Shown here one piece after another: positions 5,861-8,699 of a stretch of DNA of 8,699 bases. This stretch comes from Streptomyces sp. NRRL WC-3549 (lineage in GTDB: Bacteria > Actinomycetota > Actinomycetes > Streptomycetales > Streptomycetaceae): positions 28,824 to 37,522 of the forward strand of contig NZ_KL585421.1 in assembly GCF_000721935.1 (NCBI RefSeq). Reading direction: 5' to 3'. How positions within the stretch are numbered: position 1 is the stretch's first letter; every line of letters starts with the position of its first letter. The notes under the pieces are model-generated. The model saw only the letters and a program-made list of their open reading frames with translations. It had not been told where the DNA came from and ran no database searches. Position numbers and translations under genes: made by a program.

Positions 5861-7144
5861 GTGACCGAGACATCACCGAACACCCTGCAACACCGCTTTG
5901 ACGGGCCAGAAGACGCTCCGGTCCTGGTGATCGGGCCCTCCCTGGGTACCACATGGCACATGTGGGACCGGCAGATACCCGAGCTCTCCCAGCACTGGAG
6001 AATCTTCCGGTACGACCTGCCCGGCCACGGCGGAGCCCCCGCCCACCCCGCCGCCTCCGTCACCGACCTCGCCGACCGTCTGCTCGCCACCCTCGACGGC
6101 CTGGGCGTCCAGCGCTTCGGTTACGCGGGGTGTTCCATCGGCGCCGCGGTCGGCGCCGACCTCGCTCTGCGCCACCCGCACCGGGTCGCCTCCCTCGCGC
6201 TGATCGCCTCCTCACCCCGCTTCGGCACGGCGGACGAATTCCGTCAGCGCGGGGTCGTCGTCCGCAGCAACGGCCTGGAGCCGATCGCCCGCACCTCCCC
6301 GGAACGCTGGTTCACCCCGGGCTTCGCCGCCGCGCAGCCCGCGATCGTCGAGTGGGCGGTCCAGATGGTCCGCACCACGGACCCCGGCTGCTACATCTCC
6401 TTCTGCGAGGCCTTGGCCGCCTTCGACATCCGCGCCCAGCTGCCCCGGATCAGCGTCCCGACGCTCGTCCTGGTCGGCGCCGAGGACAAGGTCACCGGGC
6501 CGGCCGAGGCGCGCACCCTCGTGGCGGGCATCCCCGACGCCCGGCTCGCCCTCGTCCCGGGCGCGTCCCACCTCGCGCCCGTCGAGCAGCCCGCCGCCGT
6601 GACGGACCTGCTCCTGGTGCACTTCTCCACGTCCTGGCAGGACACCCTGGCGTCCTTCCCCGCGCCGCCCGCCCCGGCCGCTGCCGCCGCGCCCTTCGTC
6701 CCCGTGACACCGGTCGCCGAGATACCGCCCGCCGCTGCGGCGGACAGCCCGCCCGCCGGTCCGGGCGACCGGTACGACCGCGGGATGAAGGTACGGCGCG
6801 AGGTCATGGGCGACGCCCACGTGGACGCGGCGACGGCCGCGTCCGACGACTTCACCGGCGACTTCCAGGACCTCGTCACCCGCTACGCCTGGGGCGAGAT
6901 CTGGAGCCGTGAGGGCCTCGACCGCCGGACCCGCAGCTGCGTCACGCTCACCGCGGTGGTCTGCTCCGGCCACATGGAGAGCCTCGGCCGGCACGTCAGG
7001 GCGGCGCTGCGCAACGGGCTGACCCCGGCCGAGATCAAGGAGGTCCTGCTGCAGACCGCCGTCTACTGCGGCATCCCGGCGGCGGACGCCGCGTTCGCCG
7101 TCGCGCAGTCGGTGATCCAGCAGGAAACGACCCCGCCCGCGTAG
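5861..7144 (+). CDS. pcaL: PcaL-type fusion: 3-oxoadipate enol-lactonase / 4-carboxymuconolactone decarboxylase
   Basis: A cytoplasmic enzyme of about 427 residues joining two steps of protocatechuate breakdown: decarboxylation of 4-carboxymuconolactone and hydrolysis of the resulting enol-lactone to 3-oxoadipate. Residues 1-260 form an alpha/beta hydrolase with GPSLGTTWHMW near the oxyanion hole, nucleophile Ser92 in GCSIG, Asp209 in GAEDKVT and His237 in GASHLAP. A Pro/Ala-rich linker of about 45 residues follows. Residues 305-427 are a carboxymuconolactone decarboxylase domain (AWGEIWSREGLDRRTR, HMESLGRHVRAALRNG, VLLQTAVYCGIPAADAAF). GTG 5861 is preferred because GAGAGGG lies eight bases upstream and VTETSPNTLQHRF fits the family; GTG 5837 in the same frame lacks a site. 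This fusion is normal for Streptomyces but usually sits in a pca operon, which is absent here. Confidence 0.92.
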   Translation: MTETSPNTLQHRFDGPEDAPVLVIGPSLGTTWHMWDRQIPELSQHWRIFRYDLPGHGGAPAHPAASVTDLADRLLATLDGLGVQRFGYAGCSIGAAVGADLALRHPHRVASLALIASSPRFGTADEFRQRGVVVRSNGLEPIARTSPERWFTPGFAAAQPAIVEWAVQMVRTTDPGCYISFCEALAAFDIRAQLPRISVPTLVLVGAEDKVTGPAEARTLVAGIPDARLALVPGASHLAPVEQPAAVTDLLLVHFSTSWQDTLASFPAPPAPAAAAAPFVPVTPVAEIPPAAAADSPPAGPGDRYDRGMKVRREVMGDAHVDAATAASDDFTGDFQDLVTRYAWGEIWSREGLDRRTRSCVTLTAVVCSGHMESLGRHVRAALRNGLTPAEIKEVLLQTAVYCGIPAADAAFAVAQSVIQQETTPPA

Positions 7145-7156
7145 CAGGATGGTGGT

Positions 7157-7804
7157 ATGAACGCATCGCCTCTGACACTCACCAAGAAGACCCACTCCTG
7201 CGTCCGTCTGGAGCGGGACGGACGGACGCTCGTCATCGACCCCGGCGGTTTCTCGGAGGACGACGCGGCGGTCGGCGCCGACGCGATCCTGGTCACGCAC
7301 GAACACCCGGACCACTTCGACGAGGCCCGGTTGCGCGCGGGTCTGGAGGCCGACCCCGCCGCGCAGATCTGGACCCTGCGCAGTGTGGCGGAGCGGCTGT
7401 CGGCCGCGTTCCCCGGCCGGGTGCACACGGTCGGCCACGGCGACACGTTCTCCGCGGCCGGCTTCGACGTCCAGGTGCACGGGGAACTGCACGCGGTGAT
7501 CCACCCGGACATCCCGCGGGTCACCAACATCGGCTTCCTGGTGGACGGTTCGGTCTTCCACCCGGGGGACGCCCTGACCGTCCCCGACCGGCCGGTGGAC
7601 ACGCTGATGCTGCCGGTGATGGCACCCTGGAACAAGATCTCCGAGGTCATCGACTACGTACGCGAGGTGAAGCCGCGCCGGGCGATCGACGTCCACGACG
7701 CACTCCTCACCGACCTGGCGCGCCCGATCTACGACAACCAGATCGGCGCCCTCGGCGGGGCGGACCACGGCCGGCTGGCCCCGGGCGACGCGACCCGTCT
7801 CTGA
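7157..7804 (+). CDS. UlaG-like metallo-beta-lactamase-fold hydrolase
   Basis: A 215-residue cytoplasmic protein of the MBL superfamily. The metal site is visible: HEHPDH at 48-53 (His48, His50, Asp52, His53), His116 or His112 in ELHAVIHPD, Asp138 in VFHPGDAL, and His180 in AIDVHDALL. The short length, the N-terminal LTLTKKTHSCVRLERDGRTLVIDPGG strands and the HPGD block resemble the UlaG/YtnP-like branch, which includes lactonases and phosphodiesterases. The natural substrate cannot be read from sequence. It starts at ATG 7157 with AGGA seven bases upstream, only 12 bases after the pcaL stop, so the two are probably co-transcribed. This placement may hint at handling a lactone or ester from the same pathway, but that is inference. 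Confidence 0.9.
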   Translation: MNASPLTLTKKTHSCVRLERDGRTLVIDPGGFSEDDAAVGADAILVTHEHPDHFDEARLRAGLEADPAAQIWTLRSVAERLSAAFPGRVHTVGHGDTFSAAGFDVQVHGELHAVIHPDIPRVTNIGFLVDGSVFHPGDALTVPDRPVDTLMLPVMAPWNKISEVIDYVREVKPRRAIDVHDALLTDLARPIYDNQIGALGGADHGRLAPGDATRL

Positions 7805-7854
7805 CCCGACCCGCCTGGGGTCCGGCTGTCAGTGGGAGCGGTTAGGTTTGCTGT

Positions 7855-8634
7855 ATGCGCATCGCAACGTGGAACGTCAATTCGATCACGGCCCGGCTCC
7901 CGAGGCTGCTGGCCTGGCTGGAGAGCAGCGGCACCGATGTGCTGTGCCTCCAGGAGACCAAGTGCACGCTCGACCAGTTCCCCGCCGAAGCACTGCGCGA
8001 GGCGGGGTACGAGTCCGCGGTCAACGCCACGGGCCGGTGGAACGGCGTCGCGCTGCTCTCCCGTGTCGGTCTCGCGGACGTCGTGACGGGCCTGCCGGAC
8101 GGCCCGGAGTACGAGGGCGTGCAGGAGCCGCGGGCCGTCTCGGCGACCTGCGGCCCGGTCCGCGTCTGGTCGGTCTACGTCCCCAACGGCCGCGAGGTCG
8201 CCCACGACCACTACGCCTACAAGCTGCGCTGGCTGGAGGCCCTGCGGAAGGCCGTCTCGGCGGACGCGGCGGGACCGGTGCCGTTCGCGGTCCTCGGTGA
8301 CTACAACATCGCCCCGACGGACGACGACGTCTGGGACCCGTCCCTCTTCGAGGGATCCACGCACGTGACCCCCGCCGAGCGGGACGCCCTCGCCGCACTG
8401 CGCGCCGAAGGGCTCTCGGACGTGGTGCCGCGCCCGCTCAAGTACGACCACCCGTACACCTACTGGGACTACCGCCAGCTCGGCTTCCCGAAGAACAGGG
8501 GCATGCGGATCGACCTCGTCTACGGCAACGCCCCCTTCGCGGCGGCCGTCGAGGACAGCTACGTCGACCGCGAGGAGCGCAAGGGCAAGGGCGCGTCCGA
8601 CCACGCCCCGGTGGTCGTGGACCTGGACATCTGA
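7855..8634 (+). CDS. xthA: exodeoxyribonuclease III (AP endonuclease)
   Basis: A 259-residue enzyme of the exonuclease/endonuclease/phosphatase family that cuts DNA at abasic sites and removes 3' blocking groups during base-excision repair. Full family length with all key residues visible: Asn7 in TWNVNS, Glu34 in LQETK (metal ligand), Tyr108 in SVYVPNG, Asp149 and Asn151 in GDYNIAP, Asp220 in MRIDLVYG, and Asp249-His250 in SDHAPVV. ATG 7855 has TAGG eight bases upstream. The 50-bp gap after the MBL gene may hold its own promoter, although I could not place a convincing one. A strong hairpin follows ten bases after the stop. Codon use matches the two upstream genes. Confidence 0.97.
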   Translation: MRIATWNVNSITARLPRLLAWLESSGTDVLCLQETKCTLDQFPAEALREAGYESAVNATGRWNGVALLSRVGLADVVTGLPDGPEYEGVQEPRAVSATCGPVRVWSVYVPNGREVAHDHYAYKLRWLEALRKAVSADAAGPVPFAVLGDYNIAPTDDDVWDPSLFEGSTHVTPAERDALAALRAEGLSDVVPRPLKYDHPYTYWDYRQLGFPKNRGMRIDLVYGNAPFAAAVEDSYVDREERKGKGASDHAPVVVDLDI

Positions 8635-8644
8635 CCGGTCGCCG

Positions 8645-8683
8645 GTCGCCGGTGCCCGCACGGACAAGGTGGGCACCGGCGAC
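8645..8683. terminator. hairpin terminator after xthA
   Basis: GTCGCCGGTGCCC (8645-8657) and GGGCACCGGCGAC (8671-8683) form a perfect 13-bp stem with a 13-base loop, just past the xthA stop. There is no T tract, which is usual for Streptomyces terminators. Confidence 0.85.
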
Positions 8684-8699
8684 CCGCGGCAGGCGCCGC

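Noticed and set aside
6212..7768. 518-codon minus-strand frame opposite pcaL and the MBL gene
   Set aside because: Its amino-acid mix (Val, Arg, Asp, Gly rich) is what GC-biased codons of the real plus-strand genes give when read backwards, and it shows no domain.
7729..8676. 315-codon minus-strand frame opposite xthA
   Set aside because: It covers an unmistakable xthA on the other strand and has no family motif; antisense shadow.

Overview
The window looks like chromosomal DNA of a Streptomyces or close relative. GC is very high, with GC-biased third codon positions in the well-kept genes. Several protein types are typical of the genus: an IS701-type transposase, a fused PcaD-PcaC enzyme, a DUF6193-like protein and a short GGDEF protein. 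All family calls come from reading motifs by eye; no search was run.

The window has two halves. Positions 1 to about 5830 are a worn accessory zone. On the minus strand, an IS701-type transposase that has lost its C-terminal third (1354 to about 536) runs in frame into the C-terminal half of an acyl-CoA dehydrogenase. That dehydrogenase is itself frameshifted at about position 50 and leaves the window at base 1. Against the transposase start lies the last 50 or so codons of a tyrosine-recombinase-like gene (1356-1508, plus strand). Next come two intact, overlapping plus-strand genes of unknown function (1581-2210 and 2207-2860; the second has a six-cysteine zinc-ribbon-like C-terminus). A broken GGDEF gene follows (about 3003-3345). 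Then come two minus-strand genes, an S1/OB-fold-like protein (4763-4305) and a DUF6193-like protein whose true start is unclear (4208-3537). Positions 5035-5311 hold a 277-bp non-coding element with 30-bp terminal inverted repeats and a 6-bp target duplication. It splits a small minus-strand membrane-protein gene, and removing it in silico restores a 105-codon frame. A short GH15-like C-terminal remnant (about 5750-5548, minus strand) closes this zone.

Positions 5861-8634 are an orderly plus-strand block of three intact genes: a fused 3-oxoadipate enol-lactonase / 4-carboxymuconolactone decarboxylase (PcaL type), a UlaG-like metallo-beta-lactamase-fold hydrolase 12 bp downstream, and exodeoxyribonuclease III (xthA). 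A strong hairpin (8645-8683) follows. PcaL would carry out two consecutive steps of the protocatechuate branch of the beta-ketoadipate pathway, but no other pca gene is visible here. xthA is a DNA-repair gene and is probably independent.

I see no tRNA, rRNA, CRISPR array or obvious defence system. The most distinctive items are the MITE-like insertion in the membrane-protein gene, the transposase/acyl-CoA dehydrogenase chimera, and the two undescribed gene pairs (1581-2860 and 4763-3537).
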